From an uncultured delta proteobacterium (GTDB lineage: Bacteria; Desulfobacterota; Desulfobulbia; Desulfobulbales; Desulfocapsaceae): DNA of 64,000 bases. This document shows positions 45,655-53,771 of the stretch, piece after piece. The stretch spans positions 1 to 64,000 of the forward strand of contig CAIQWD010000114.1 of NCBI GenBank assembly GCA_903875445.1. The letters run 5' to 3'. How positions within the stretch are numbered: the first letter of the stretch is position 1; each line of letters begins with the position of its first letter. The notes under the pieces are model-generated. The model was not told the origin of the DNA. It was given only the letters and a program-made list of their open reading frames with translations, and searched no databases. The position numbers and the translations under genes were made by a program.

Positions 45655-46521
45655 CTATTCTATAACATTCTTCTGACGTAGCACTGCTGAATGATAGAGC
45701 TCGGGATGAGGCAAGGCGAAGCCATCCATCTCCAAACTTTTAAGCACTTTCATGCCCTCAGGATCTTTATCCATAGCGAGAAATATTTTGATAAGTCTCA
45801 TTTTTAGAGCAGGTGTCAGTCCCGGCGGCACAACAACGGGCGGCATGCCGAAATCCTCTGATTCTTCAATAACCTTTAATTGCCTAGCAAAGGAATCCGG
45901 CTTTTGCCGCAGCGCATCGAAAATAAGGCTATCAACAGCCGCCGCATCGGCAATACCTGTGGCCACGGCTTCAATCGATTTATCATGACTTGCGGTAAAG
46001 AAAGTTTTCTTGAAAAAATTTTTGCTGAGAAAGCCTGCCTCGTTCAGCCGCGCCGTCGGGTAAATTTTTCCGCTGAGTGAAAGCTGATCGGTAAAGGCGA
46101 AGACACTGTTTTCGAGGTCAAAGAGAGACGTTGCCGCCTTGTCCTTTTTTACAACAATATATGAGCGGTATTGGGTTGCTCCCTTAATAATTGGAATAAC
46201 AAGAAGTTCGAGGTCAAAAAGCTTCCTGCCGGCAAGGTACCCACCGGTACAGGTAAATGCCAATTGAATCTGTTCTTCGGCAAGCAAGTCATTGATTTCA
46301 TGATATGTCCGCCGTTGTTTCAAGACGACGGGCTGCTCCAGTTTCAATGAAAGGTAGTTGCCGAACTGAGAGAAATTAGCCAGTGTGTCTGCTGGAGAAG
46401 CCATTGCTGAAACCGCAAAGAAAAAAGGTGTCTTGTCGTCGTTGTTCTGACTCCGAGCTATTTGTGGAAGAAGAGTTGCGGTAAATATTAATGCTATGGC
46501 TAATATTCTTATAAAAAACAT
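45655..46521 (-). CDS. PhnD-like periplasmic binding protein
   Basis: 288 residues from the ATG at 46521, with GAGGG 9 bases before it. A signal peptide (about 1-24, ending ARSQ) is followed by a phosphonate-binding-family body: FFFAVSAMASPADTLANFSQFGNYL, VVLKQRRTYHEINDLLAEEQIQLAFTCTGGYLAG and a C-terminal GTG-like MPPVVVPPGLTPA. It has no permease or ATPase partner here. Family members near arsenic and tetrathionate systems (ArrX/AioX-type, TtrS N-terminal region) act as periplasmic sensors for kinases. It is probably the ligand-binding part of a three-component sensor with the kinase next door. Confidence 0.83.
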   Translation of the reverse strand: MFFIRILAIALIFTATLLPQIARSQNNDDKTPFFFAVSAMASPADTLANFSQFGNYLSLKLEQPVVLKQRRTYHEINDLLAEEQIQLAFTCTGGYLAGRKLFDLELLVIPIIKGATQYRSYIVVKKDKAATSLFDLENSVFAFTDQLSLSGKIYPTARLNEAGFLSKNFFKKTFFTASHDKSIEAVATGIADAAAVDSLIFDALRQKPDSFARQLKVIEESEDFGMPPVVVPPGLTPALKMRLIKIFLAMDKDPEGMKVLKSLEMDGFALPHPELYHSAVLRQKNVIE

Positions 46522-46559
46522 AACGGTGCCCTCTTTTCGTAGAAACAACACGGGGACCG

Positions 46560-47162
46560 TCATCGGCAGCCCCCACTTTCTTCCTCATCTTGCAGAATGT
46601 TATCCAGGCGCTGCAGCAGCAGGCTTACCGCCTTCTCGGTATCGAGCCGCCTGAACTGGCAAATCAACAGTTCCTCCGGATACTCGAACACCTCTTTCTG
46701 GTGCAGATAGATCTTCCAGTTGCCGTCGGAAACGGCTGCCGGGTCCTGTGCCCGCTTTGCCAGACGAGTTTTAATAATTTCCTCGCGGCAGCTGCACATG
46801 ACGAAAACCACCCGAGCCCGGCGTTCCAAGCGCATCAGCAATCTCTCCCGTTCCGCCCGAGCCTGATACGATCCATCAAGAACCACGCAGGGTACCGCCA
46901 CATCATCCAGGGCCTTTTCGGCAAAACTCAGCAGGGCGTCATAGGTTAAACGGGTAAATGCCGGCGAATATATGCCTTCGGCGATCCCTTGCGCACGGGG
47001 TTCGCAAGACTCCATCCCCGCCAGATGCTTTCGCACCACATCGGTATTGCAAGAGGGGAAACCGTGTTTTTCGGCCCAGGCCCTGGCTATAAAACTCTTG
47101 CCCGAGGCGACCAAACCGAAAAACACCACCACCCTCTTCGTCACTCTCCCCTCATGTTTCAT
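46560..47162 (-). CDS. AAA-type kinase, second half of a split COG0645-like protein
   Basis: 200 residues from the ATG at 47162, which overlaps the stop of the preceding gene as ATGA; the frame is open upstream but inside that gene. The P-loop is FFGLVASGKS and the later CSCREEIIKTRLAKR is an arginine-rich lid. COG0645-type AAA domains are commonly fused to an aminoglycoside-phosphotransferase-like domain; here the two are separate but coupled genes. Substrate unknown. Confidence 0.68.
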   Translation of the reverse strand: MKHEGRVTKRVVVFFGLVASGKSFIARAWAEKHGFPSCNTDVVRKHLAGMESCEPRAQGIAEGIYSPAFTRLTYDALLSFAEKALDDVAVPCVVLDGSYQARAERERLLMRLERRARVVFVMCSCREEIIKTRLAKRAQDPAAVSDGNWKIYLHQKEVFEYPEELLICQFRRLDTEKAVSLLLQRLDNILQDEEESGGCR

Positions 47163-48223
47163 AGTCTTCCGGCATATTCCTCGGCCAGCTGAAAATAGCG
47201 TCCGGCGCTGTGCGACCAACCTTCGGCGGCACTGGCATCGATTGCGGGATCGGCTGCGGCAAGCAAGCCGACCTTGCCCCGCACGTAGGCCCGATAGCAT
47301 TTATAAAAATCGAGCATCTGCAGCAAGCCGGTGTCTTCGGATCTCTCGATAAAATGGTCGATAAAAAAGTTGCTGAGGGCGTGAAGGCCGTGGAAATCGA
47401 GATCCATGGCGAGAAACGCCAGGTCGGCGCAGGTATCGATACAGCGAAGGCGATCATTGAACTCAAGACAATCAAAAATATGGATTTTGCCGGTATCTGC
47501 CAGGCAGATATTATTGGAATACAGATCTCCATGGCAATCGCGGATGCAGCCGGCGTTCATCCGTTCGGCAAACAGCTCTTTCCGGCGGAGAAAGGCGTCG
47601 GTACCTCGTTTGATCCGGCTAAACCGCTCGGAACTGAGGGGTGTGCTGCCGAGAAAGCGCTCGGTCTCGGCAAAATTACTGGCGATTGTCCGGGCTACGG
47701 CCTCCGCCCTGCCGTTGTTCCGCACCTCTTGCCCCTGCTCGGCCCGGCGGTAGAAGGGCACGAGAATATCGACGATCAAGGCAAGATGCTCAGGCCGCAA
47801 GCGACCGGCGGCAATAACCCGGTTCAACATGCCGTCTTCCGGCAAACGAGCCATCTTCACTCCGTATTCAACTCTTTCACCCTCGCCCTTCAGCCTGAAG
47901 GATCGCCCTTCCCGACTCAGCCACACGGTTTCCAGATATATCTCCGGGCAGAGCCGCCTGTTTAAAAACAGCTCCCGCTCGCAATAAAACTGCCTTTTCG
48001 CCAGGCTGGAAAAATCGACAAAGCCAAACTTCACAGGCTTTTTCCACTTATACACATAGTCACCGGCAAGAGTCACAAAGGAGATATGGGTCTGCAGCAA
48101 CTGCACCCGATCGACCGGATGCGGGTAGCTGTCCGGTAAAAGAAGATGCTCGACATATTTGGGCAAGATGCTGGTTTTAAATGTTTTTTCAGACATATCC
48201 AGGTATTGCCTCCAGTCACCCAT
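47159..48223 (-). CDS. Aminoglycoside-phosphotransferase-like kinase (COG2187-type)
   Basis: 354 residues. The kinase core has YVYKWKKPVKFGFVDF (candidate lysine), the catalytic RDCHGDLYSNNICL (brenner-type HGDLxxxN) and FDCLEFNDRLR with the metal-binding aspartate. It is half of a pair normally found as one protein with the AAA domain gene next to it. It may phosphorylate a small molecule; resistance to aminoglycosides is not implied. ATG 48223 is used, with a second ATG nine codons later (MSEK) possible. Confidence 0.75.
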   Translation of the reverse strand: MGDWRQYLDMSEKTFKTSILPKYVEHLLLPDSYPHPVDRVQLLQTHISFVTLAGDYVYKWKKPVKFGFVDFSSLAKRQFYCERELFLNRRLCPEIYLETVWLSREGRSFRLKGEGERVEYGVKMARLPEDGMLNRVIAAGRLRPEHLALIVDILVPFYRRAEQGQEVRNNGRAEAVARTIASNFAETERFLGSTPLSSERFSRIKRGTDAFLRRKELFAERMNAGCIRDCHGDLYSNNICLADTGKIHIFDCLEFNDRLRCIDTCADLAFLAMDLDFHGLHALSNFFIDHFIERSEDTGLLQMLDFYKCYRAYVRGKVGLLAAADPAIDASAAEGWSHSAGRYFQLAEEYAGRL

Positions 48224-48333
48224 GCATTATTTACATTGCTCTTATTATAATGATAGTGCGATTTTTGAAAAAATGTTCAAGTTATTTCGCAACTGCTCTT
48301 CATTCCAAATCGCTTTGAAAAAACTGCCGACCC

Positions 48334-49269
48334 TTGAAAATCGAACGACTGCTGACCATTACCGTGCTTCTCCTCAACCGGCGACGGGTGACTGCCAAAG
48401 AACTGGCGGAACGTTTTGAGGTTTCGGTGCGAACCATCTACCGAGACGTAGAAACCCTAAACGGCGCGGGCATCCCGGTTATATCGAACCAGGGCCATGA
48501 GGGTGGACTGACTATTCCCGACAACTACAAACTCAGTCGCCAACTCCTCACCTTTGACGATATGCTGTCGATCCTAACAACGCTGCAAGGTGTCAACCGG
48601 ACCATGCAGAACAGCGATTTGCAGCGGGTCATCGAAAAGATTACCGCCCTTATTCCCGAAGAGAAAGAATCGCAATATCAAAACCATGCCGATTCCTTTG
48701 TCATCGATATCAACCACTGGGGAATGGCCGATCTCCAGAGAGAAACCCTGCAGAAGGTTCACGAGGCAGTGGGCAGATCGCTGCTCCTCGGCTTTTCCTA
48801 TACCGGAGCAGATGGCCGGAAAAGCCTTCGCCTCGTTGAACCGCATACCCTCGTTTATAAAAACTTCACCTGGTACCTCCTGGCCTACTGCCGAAACCGC
48901 CTTGATTTTCGCTTCTTTCGCCTGTCACGGATGCGAGAACTTGCGCCCAATCAGGGACATTTCGTAAGGAGGCAAGTGGGCCCCTTAAGCCGGTTTACCG
49001 ACCCGGACAGCCGCCCCTTGGTGGAACTCATAGTAAAATTTATACCAGCCATCCGGGTAAAGGTTGAAGAGCACTTTTCCCCGGCACAACTACAGTATTC
49101 AGCAGATGGGGCGATCATCGCCACCATGACCTTTCCTGAGAATCCTTGGATTCTCTCATTTCTTCTCAGTTTCGGCAGTGATGCTGAAATCCTTTCCCCT
49201 CCCCGCTGGCGAGAGGCAATAGAAAAGAAAATAACAGAAATGCAAAAACTCTATAGTAACTTGACATAA
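48334..49269 (+). CDS. HTH/WYL-domain transcriptional regulator (YafY family)
   Basis: 311 residues. A DeoR-like winged helix (RRVTAKELAERFEVSVRTIYRDVETLNGAGIPV) is followed by a WYL domain with TGADGRKSLRLVEPHTLVYKNFTWYLLAYC and FFRLSRMRELA. The start is TTG at 48334, supported by the conserved MKIERLL beginning. WYL regulators respond to nucleic-acid or small ligands. It is likely to control the genes that follow, including the GyrI-like protein. Confidence 0.88.
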   Translation: MKIERLLTITVLLLNRRRVTAKELAERFEVSVRTIYRDVETLNGAGIPVISNQGHEGGLTIPDNYKLSRQLLTFDDMLSILTTLQGVNRTMQNSDLQRVIEKITALIPEEKESQYQNHADSFVIDINHWGMADLQRETLQKVHEAVGRSLLLGFSYTGADGRKSLRLVEPHTLVYKNFTWYLLAYCRNRLDFRFFRLSRMRELAPNQGHFVRRQVGPLSRFTDPDSRPLVELIVKFIPAIRVKVEEHFSPAQLQYSADGAIIATMTFPENPWILSFLLSFGSDAEILSPPRWREAIEKKITEMQKLYSNLT

Positions 49270-49357
49270 TGGTGTCACAGCCATCTGCTATTCTCTGCTC
49301 CGTAAAGCCTGGGAACAAAATCCCAGGCACACCAAATTCAACCGGAGAAAAGATGCG

Positions 49358-49807
49358 ATGGAAAGGGTAAAAAGAGAAGGTTTTTCGGTAAGCGGCATAT
49401 CCATACGAACCACTAACAAAGAAGAGATGGACCCGGAAAAAGGCAAAATTGCCGGACTCTGGCAGGATTTTTGGACCATCTGCAACAAGGCAGGGCAACA
49501 ACCAACGGTCGTATATGGCATCTATTCGGACTATGCCTCGGACCAACATGGGGAATTTGATGTAACCGCCGCTGTTACCGGTGATTTCCCCCATGTCGAG
49601 CAAAGGGAAGTGAAGATTCCGACCGGTAACTACCTCAGGTTCGTAAAGAATGGACCATGCCCTGAAACGGTCATAGCACTTTGGCAGGAGGTCTGGGATT
49701 TTTTCGTGCAGAATGAGACCCCAGAGCGTACCTATCTGTTTGACCTTGAAGAGTATACCGGCCCCGAATCAGTGGCTATTTTTATCGGAATAAAGGAGGA
49801 GGTATGA
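49358..49807 (+). CDS. GyrI-like/AraC effector-binding-domain protein
   Basis: 149 residues with the SHV-type fold of GyrI-like proteins: FSVSGISIRTTNKE, a central VVYGIYSDYASDQHGEFDVTAAV, and the C-terminal TYLFDLEEYTGPESVAIFIGI. These domains bind hydrophobic or cationic small molecules and often act with regulators such as the WYL protein just upstream. It overlaps the DUF3795 gene by four bases. Confidence 0.8.
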   Translation: MERVKREGFSVSGISIRTTNKEEMDPEKGKIAGLWQDFWTICNKAGQQPTVVYGIYSDYASDQHGEFDVTAAVTGDFPHVEQREVKIPTGNYLRFVKNGPCPETVIALWQEVWDFFVQNETPERTYLFDLEEYTGPESVAIFIGIKEEV

Positions 49808-50151
49808 ATCTTGTCGGAAAAAGCGAACTCGTCGCCGCCTGCGGTATTTACTGCGGCGCATGTCATCGATACACAAAAGGATCGTGCCCCGGCTGTGCCG
49901 AGAACACCAAGGCCACCTGGTGCAAGATACGAAGCTGCACGAAGGAGAAAGGCTACCACACCTGTGCCCAGTGCACTGACTTTGCCGACGTCCAGACCTG
50001 CCGGAAATTCAATAACATTTTCTCGAAATTCTTTGCCCTGGTCTTCAGGTCGGACCGCAAGGCCTCGCTGGCGTTGATTAGAGAAATTGGAGTAGAGGCC
50101 TATTCCCAAGAAATGGCGGACAAGAATTTACCGGTGCTGAAACGACGATAG
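49804..50151 (+). CDS. DUF3795-type cysteine-rich protein
   Basis: 115 residues with CGIYCGACHRYTKGSCPGC, then WCKIRSC and YHTCAQCTDF, nine cysteines in a pattern typical of DUF3795 proteins, which probably bind metal. The function is unknown. It starts by ATGA overlap with the GyrI-like gene. Confidence 0.82.
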   Translation: MNLVGKSELVAACGIYCGACHRYTKGSCPGCAENTKATWCKIRSCTKEKGYHTCAQCTDFADVQTCRKFNNIFSKFFALVFRSDRKASLALIREIGVEAYSQEMADKNLPVLKRR

Positions 50152-50180
50152 CCTTTTATCCGGTGGGGAGAGGAAGGCAA

Positions 50181-50342
50181 TCAGTTGTCTTCTCTCTTTT
50201 TGTTCGAGGGGCCGGCAAATGACACGGCGATCGCGGCGTAACTGGCCAGGTATTCCTTTACCAATTGCCGTCGTTGTGACACTTTTAGTCGCCAATAGCA
50301 GGGGCTGAGCATCAAAATGCTTATTGCTTCTTGTGGTTTCAT
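50181..50342 (-). CDS. Small 53-residue protein
   Basis: Minus-strand ORF starting MKPQEAISILMLSPCYWRLK and ending SNKKREDN, with AGGGAGGGAAGAG directly before the ATG. The sequence looks protein-like, with an amphipathic helix VSQRRQLVKEYLASYAAI, and the site is strong, so I believe it is real. It is convergent with DUF3795 and shares no recognised domain. The next 230 bases (50343-50572) hold no other gene I can support. Confidence 0.5.
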   Translation of the reverse strand: MKPQEAISILMLSPCYWRLKVSQRRQLVKEYLASYAAIAVSFAGPSNKKREDN

Positions 50343-50572
50343 CTCTTCCCTCCCTGGAAAAGATTGTTGTGGTATTCTGCTTATCGGTCGTTTCCGGGAA
50401 TTTCTTTACCAGACGCCTGCTGGGACTATAATAAACATGACCTGCCATTACGACAGGCTTTTTCTCTTATGCAGCCGTTTGCTACAACCTCCCGATTTCC
50501 CTTGCCTGGGAGGAGCGCTCCCTTTATTGTGGCCGAAACCGTCCCTATCCCCTTAACCGAAAGGCCGCACTC

Positions 50573-51751
50573 ATGTTTTTTTCCACTAGGTTACCCAAAA
50601 GCCTCGAACCGAACCAATTCACCAAGATTCTTGAAGAAAAAAGGGCAACCGGAGCAAAAATCCTCGATCTCACCCAAGCAAATCCGACAACCGCCGGTTT
50701 TGCCTTTGGTCCCGCTTTCCCCATTTCTCCCGCCGACGAACCGGCAAAGGGTTACGAGCCCTCGGCCCAAGGCCTGCTGGCCACTCGCGAGGCAATCGGC
50801 GAATACTACCTGAACAATAACCATGGCCGCATCGACAGCGACGACCTGCTGCTCACCGCCAGCACCAGCGAGGCCTACAGTTTTTTACTGAAGCTTCTGA
50901 CCGATCCCGGCGACGAGATTCTCATCCCCGCTCCCAGCTACCCGCTCTTTGATTTTCTTGCGACCCTCGAAAACGTCAGGCCAAGTCGCTATATGCTGCG
51001 TGAGGACACTGCAGGTCATTGGCGGATAGACTTCACCTCCCTCGAAGGGGAGATTTCCCGGCTGACCAGGGCCATTGTCGTGGTCAATCCCAATAACCCG
51101 ACGGGCTCCTACATGACTGCCGACGAACTGCAAAGACTCTCGGCTCTCTGCCTGACCCATGACCTGGCGCTGATCGTTGACGAGGTGTTCCTCGATTACA
51201 AAAACCCCGGCAGCTCAGCGACACCCATCTCGGCAATTGCCGGCAACACCGCCCTGACCTTCACCATGAGCGGTCTCTCCAAAGTCCTGGCCTTGCCGCA
51301 GGTGAAACTCAGCTGGATCCACGTAAACGGTCCGGAGCCGCAGAAGACCATGGCAAAACAGCGTCTGGAATTTATTGCCGACACCTATCTCTCGGTAAAC
51401 AGCATGATCCAGCATGCCGCTGGGGCGCTCTTCTCCTGCCAGGAGGGGGTTCAAAGGGAGATTCTCGCCCGCATCCGCACCAATGAGACCTTGTTGCAGT
51501 CGCAGACGGGGCTCACGCCTGCCCTTCGCGAGGGCGGCTGGTACGCAATCCTCAACCTGCCCGAAACCATCGGCGACGAACAATGTTGTCTCGATCTTTT
51601 AAGGGAATCTGCTGTACTTGTCCATCCCGGTTTTTTTTATGACTTTGTCGAAAACAATCGCATTGTCGTCAGTCTGATAACTCCGGAAGAGGATTTCCGC
51701 CTGGGCCTTCTTCTGCTCCAGGACTACTTCAATTCCCAGCACAGAATATAA
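50573..51751 (+). CDS. PLP-dependent aminotransferase (class I/II)
   Basis: 392 residues. The fold-type I pattern has the NPNNPTGSYM asparagine-rich segment, the aspartate in VDEVFLDY, the Schiff-base lysine in SGLSKVLALP and the late IRTNE to MRF-type C-terminus. The first 45 residues (ILDLTQANPTTAGF) match aspartate/aromatic-type aminotransferases. The substrate is unresolved. It is transcribed rightwards on its own. Confidence 0.86.
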   Translation: MFFSTRLPKSLEPNQFTKILEEKRATGAKILDLTQANPTTAGFAFGPAFPISPADEPAKGYEPSAQGLLATREAIGEYYLNNNHGRIDSDDLLLTASTSEAYSFLLKLLTDPGDEILIPAPSYPLFDFLATLENVRPSRYMLREDTAGHWRIDFTSLEGEISRLTRAIVVVNPNNPTGSYMTADELQRLSALCLTHDLALIVDEVFLDYKNPGSSATPISAIAGNTALTFTMSGLSKVLALPQVKLSWIHVNGPEPQKTMAKQRLEFIADTYLSVNSMIQHAAGALFSCQEGVQREILARIRTNETLLQSQTGLTPALREGGWYAILNLPETIGDEQCCLDLLRESAVLVHPGFFYDFVENNRIVVSLITPEEDFRLGLLLLQDYFNSQHRI

Positions 51752-51850
51752 TTGCCTTTCCGGCAATACCGGATCGAACCGCAACTTATCGCGGTGTCTC
51801 TATTTTTCATTCCACTCGAACAAACAATAATTAATGAATGTAATGCACAT

Positions 51851-51877
51851 AATAATTATCGTTTTACGATAATTATT
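51851..51877. promoter_or_regulatory. Perfect palindrome upstream of a promoter
   Basis: AATAATTATCG (51851-51861) and CGATAATTATT (51867-51877) are perfect inverted repeats around TTTTA. It directly precedes TTGACA (51880-51885), 17 bp and TACCAT (51903-51908), a credible sigma-70 promoter for the DUF2975/HTH pair. The palindrome is probably the operator of the HTH protein encoded at 52624. Confidence 0.55.
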
Positions 51878-51879
51878 TC

Positions 51880-51908
51880 TTGACACCTGGCCATTCATCA
51901 TCTACCAT
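51880..51908 (+). promoter_or_regulatory. Candidate sigma-70 promoter of the DUF2975/HTH pair
   Basis: TTGACA at 51880-51885 and TACCAT at 51903-51908 are 17 bp apart. The -35 is perfect and the -10 is moderate. The palindrome at 51851-51877 abuts the -35, which fits repression or activation by a Cro/C1-type protein. The start codon is 123 bp downstream. Confidence 0.5.
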
Positions 51909-52031
51909 TGTTCACAATACGATCCGATTTGCTCCGTAATCAAAGAGATCTATAATCTGGAAGGAGCTCCGGCGGGCGTCAAGCGACGCCACGCCATTTC
52001 CCACGATACATTTGGTGAGAGGAGATGCAAA

Positions 52032-52583
52032 ATGAAAAATATCCAACGTATTGCCCGGGCGAGCCGTCGATTACGGCGTATCTGTACCGCCACAATCTTT
52101 GTCCTGCCGATTGCTTCCGCCCTTTTCTGGTTTTTTTTCAATCAAATCTATGCTCCGTCCTCATTTATCCCGACCTCTATGATTCCTTTGCCGGTGCACA
52201 TTACCGAGGAACTTAGCGACTTGACACGCTTCCTCGCTTTTTTGACCGAACTTTTACCACTCACCGCCTTAATCTACGGCTTGAAAAAGTTGGGAGAATT
52301 ATTCCATCAATATGAACAAGGGCAGATTTTCACAGACAAAAACGTGTCATGTTTCCGCAGCTTGGGGAGAATACTCATCATCTGGGTGCTCTGTGATGTG
52401 GTGCAAAATCCTCTCTTGAGCATCATTCTCACAAGGGAAAAGCCCCCCGGCCAACATGTGATCACCGTCGGGTTTTGTTCTGCAGATTTCATCGCTCTCT
52501 TTGTGGGAATTATCATTCTCATAATCGCCTGGGTCATGGATGAGGCTCGCATGATAAAGGAAGATCAGGCGCTGATTATTTAG
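52032..52583 (+). CDS. DUF2975 membrane protein
   Basis: 183 residues with four hydrophobic segments (about 20-40, 66-84, 112-132 and 148-170) and the family sequence LGELFHQYEQGQIFTDKNVSCFRSLG. DUF2975 genes normally pair with a small Cro/C1-type HTH gene, as here. The pair is widespread but poorly understood, and is sometimes linked to membrane or growth-phase control. Confidence 0.85.
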   Translation: MKNIQRIARASRRLRRICTATIFVLPIASALFWFFFNQIYAPSSFIPTSMIPLPVHITEELSDLTRFLAFLTELLPLTALIYGLKKLGELFHQYEQGQIFTDKNVSCFRSLGRILIIWVLCDVVQNPLLSIILTREKPPGQHVITVGFCSADFIALFVGIIILIIAWVMDEARMIKEDQALII

Positions 52584-52623
52584 GAGTCGTTAGGTTTTGT
52601 ATAAGGCACTCTCGAGGATTTGA

Positions 52624-52836
52624 ATGGCTATAATTATCAATCTGGATGTCATGCTCGCCACACGTAAGATGAAATCCAAGGAACTATCAGAACTAGTTGG
52701 AATAACAGAGCAAAATTTATCGCTGATAAAGACTGGCAGGATAAAAGGCATTCGTCTGGCCACCCTGAACTCCATCTGCAAAGCTCTCCAGTGTCAACCC
52801 GGGGACATTCTTGAATACCGCATCGACGACCTTTAG
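52624..52836 (+). CDS. Cro/C1-type HTH regulator (YozG-like)
   Basis: 70 residues: IINLDVMLATRKMKSKELSE, then the helix-turn-helix ELVGITEQNLSLIKTGRIKGIRLATL and QCQPGDILEYR at the C-terminus. It is a short DNA-binding protein that follows its DUF2975 partner by 40 bp. It probably binds the palindrome at 51851-51877 and regulates the pair. Confidence 0.85.
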   Translation: MAIIINLDVMLATRKMKSKELSELVGITEQNLSLIKTGRIKGIRLATLNSICKALQCQPGDILEYRIDDL

Positions 52837-52931
52837 TATCGTCAACAATCGATTCATTCCTTGATCCCAAAAGGGATGTGTCGTTCGAACTACAAACATC
52901 ATGTTTTCAATAACAAAGGAGCGTAATACCC

Positions 52932-53651
52932 ATGAAAAGTCATGCCCTATTTTTCCTTATTACCGTGAATTGCTTAATGGTGTTGTCGGGATGTGCATCC
53001 GAGAAGATGACCTATGAGAGAGGGTGGATAGGCGGGAAATACTTGGAGTCAAACCCTTCGTTGTATAAAAAAATTACTGCAAACTATTTTAAAACGGAGA
53101 CCGGGGTCATCCCCATTCTTCCGGGCAAAATCAAAGAGCGGCAACAAAGTGCCGTGTTTATTTCCAGAGTCTATCCCGATACGCCGGCAACAAATGCCGG
53201 CATGCGAGAAGGAGACCTGATCATCGCTGTTAACAACCAGACTGTAGAGGACTTGGTGGGTTTTTATAAAGTTGTCGACCAGAGCAAGGCTGGAGAAAAG
53301 ATTCTCGTCTCGGTATATCGCAACGGAGAAATCGTCGAACTGCCGGTAACTGTAGGGAGAGAAACCTACCAAAAATGGGGCTATTTCAATTTGGGACTCC
53401 GCCTGGGTACCGAGCTTAATCCGGTGCCTACTCCCGATTTTAATATCCTCAACATTATCAGCTATCAAACCAATGATACCAGGCTCCACTTATACTCTCC
53501 GGAATACAAATACTATCATGATGCCTTGGCATTACCTGCCAACGAAACAGACAGAAAACCAGACAGCGACGTTGACACCGAAGGATGGGACGCATGGTTT
53601 GGTATTTTCGGTGTTGCCGGGAAGAAAATCATTTTGAACCAGGAAAGCTAA
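52932..53651 (+). CDS. PDZ-domain lipoprotein
   Basis: 239 residues. The lipobox is LSGC (cysteine at about residue 21), after a hydrophobic signal. A PDZ domain (about 70-145) has VFISRVYPDTPATNAGMREGDLIIAVNNQTVEDL and VSVYRNGEIVELPVTV. The C-terminal 80 residues are of unknown fold. It should be anchored to the outer or inner membrane and bind peptides or protein C-termini. No protease domain is present. Confidence 0.83.
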   Translation: MKSHALFFLITVNCLMVLSGCASEKMTYERGWIGGKYLESNPSLYKKITANYFKTETGVIPILPGKIKERQQSAVFISRVYPDTPATNAGMREGDLIIAVNNQTVEDLVGFYKVVDQSKAGEKILVSVYRNGEIVELPVTVGRETYQKWGYFNLGLRLGTELNPVPTPDFNILNIISYQTNDTRLHLYSPEYKYYHDALALPANETDRKPDSDVDTEGWDAWFGIFGVAGKKIILNQES

Positions 53652-53716
53652 GCGGAGAAACAACCTCGAAGGAGATGGGGAGAGAGACGCAGGCGGGAAT
53701 TGTGGTACACCTGGAC

Positions 53717-53758
53717 CCTGCATCACGAACGTTACCTTTAACACCTTCGCGATGCAGG
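53717..53758. terminator. Imperfect hairpin between convergent genes
   Basis: CCTGCATCACGAA (53717-53729) and TTCGCGATGCAGG (53746-53758) pair over 13 positions with one mismatch around a 16-base loop. It lies between the PDZ lipoprotein and the convergent CstA gene, but no T-run follows on either strand, so it is either a weak terminator or an RNA structure. Confidence 0.4.
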
Positions 53759-53771
53759 AGTTTCCCAACGC

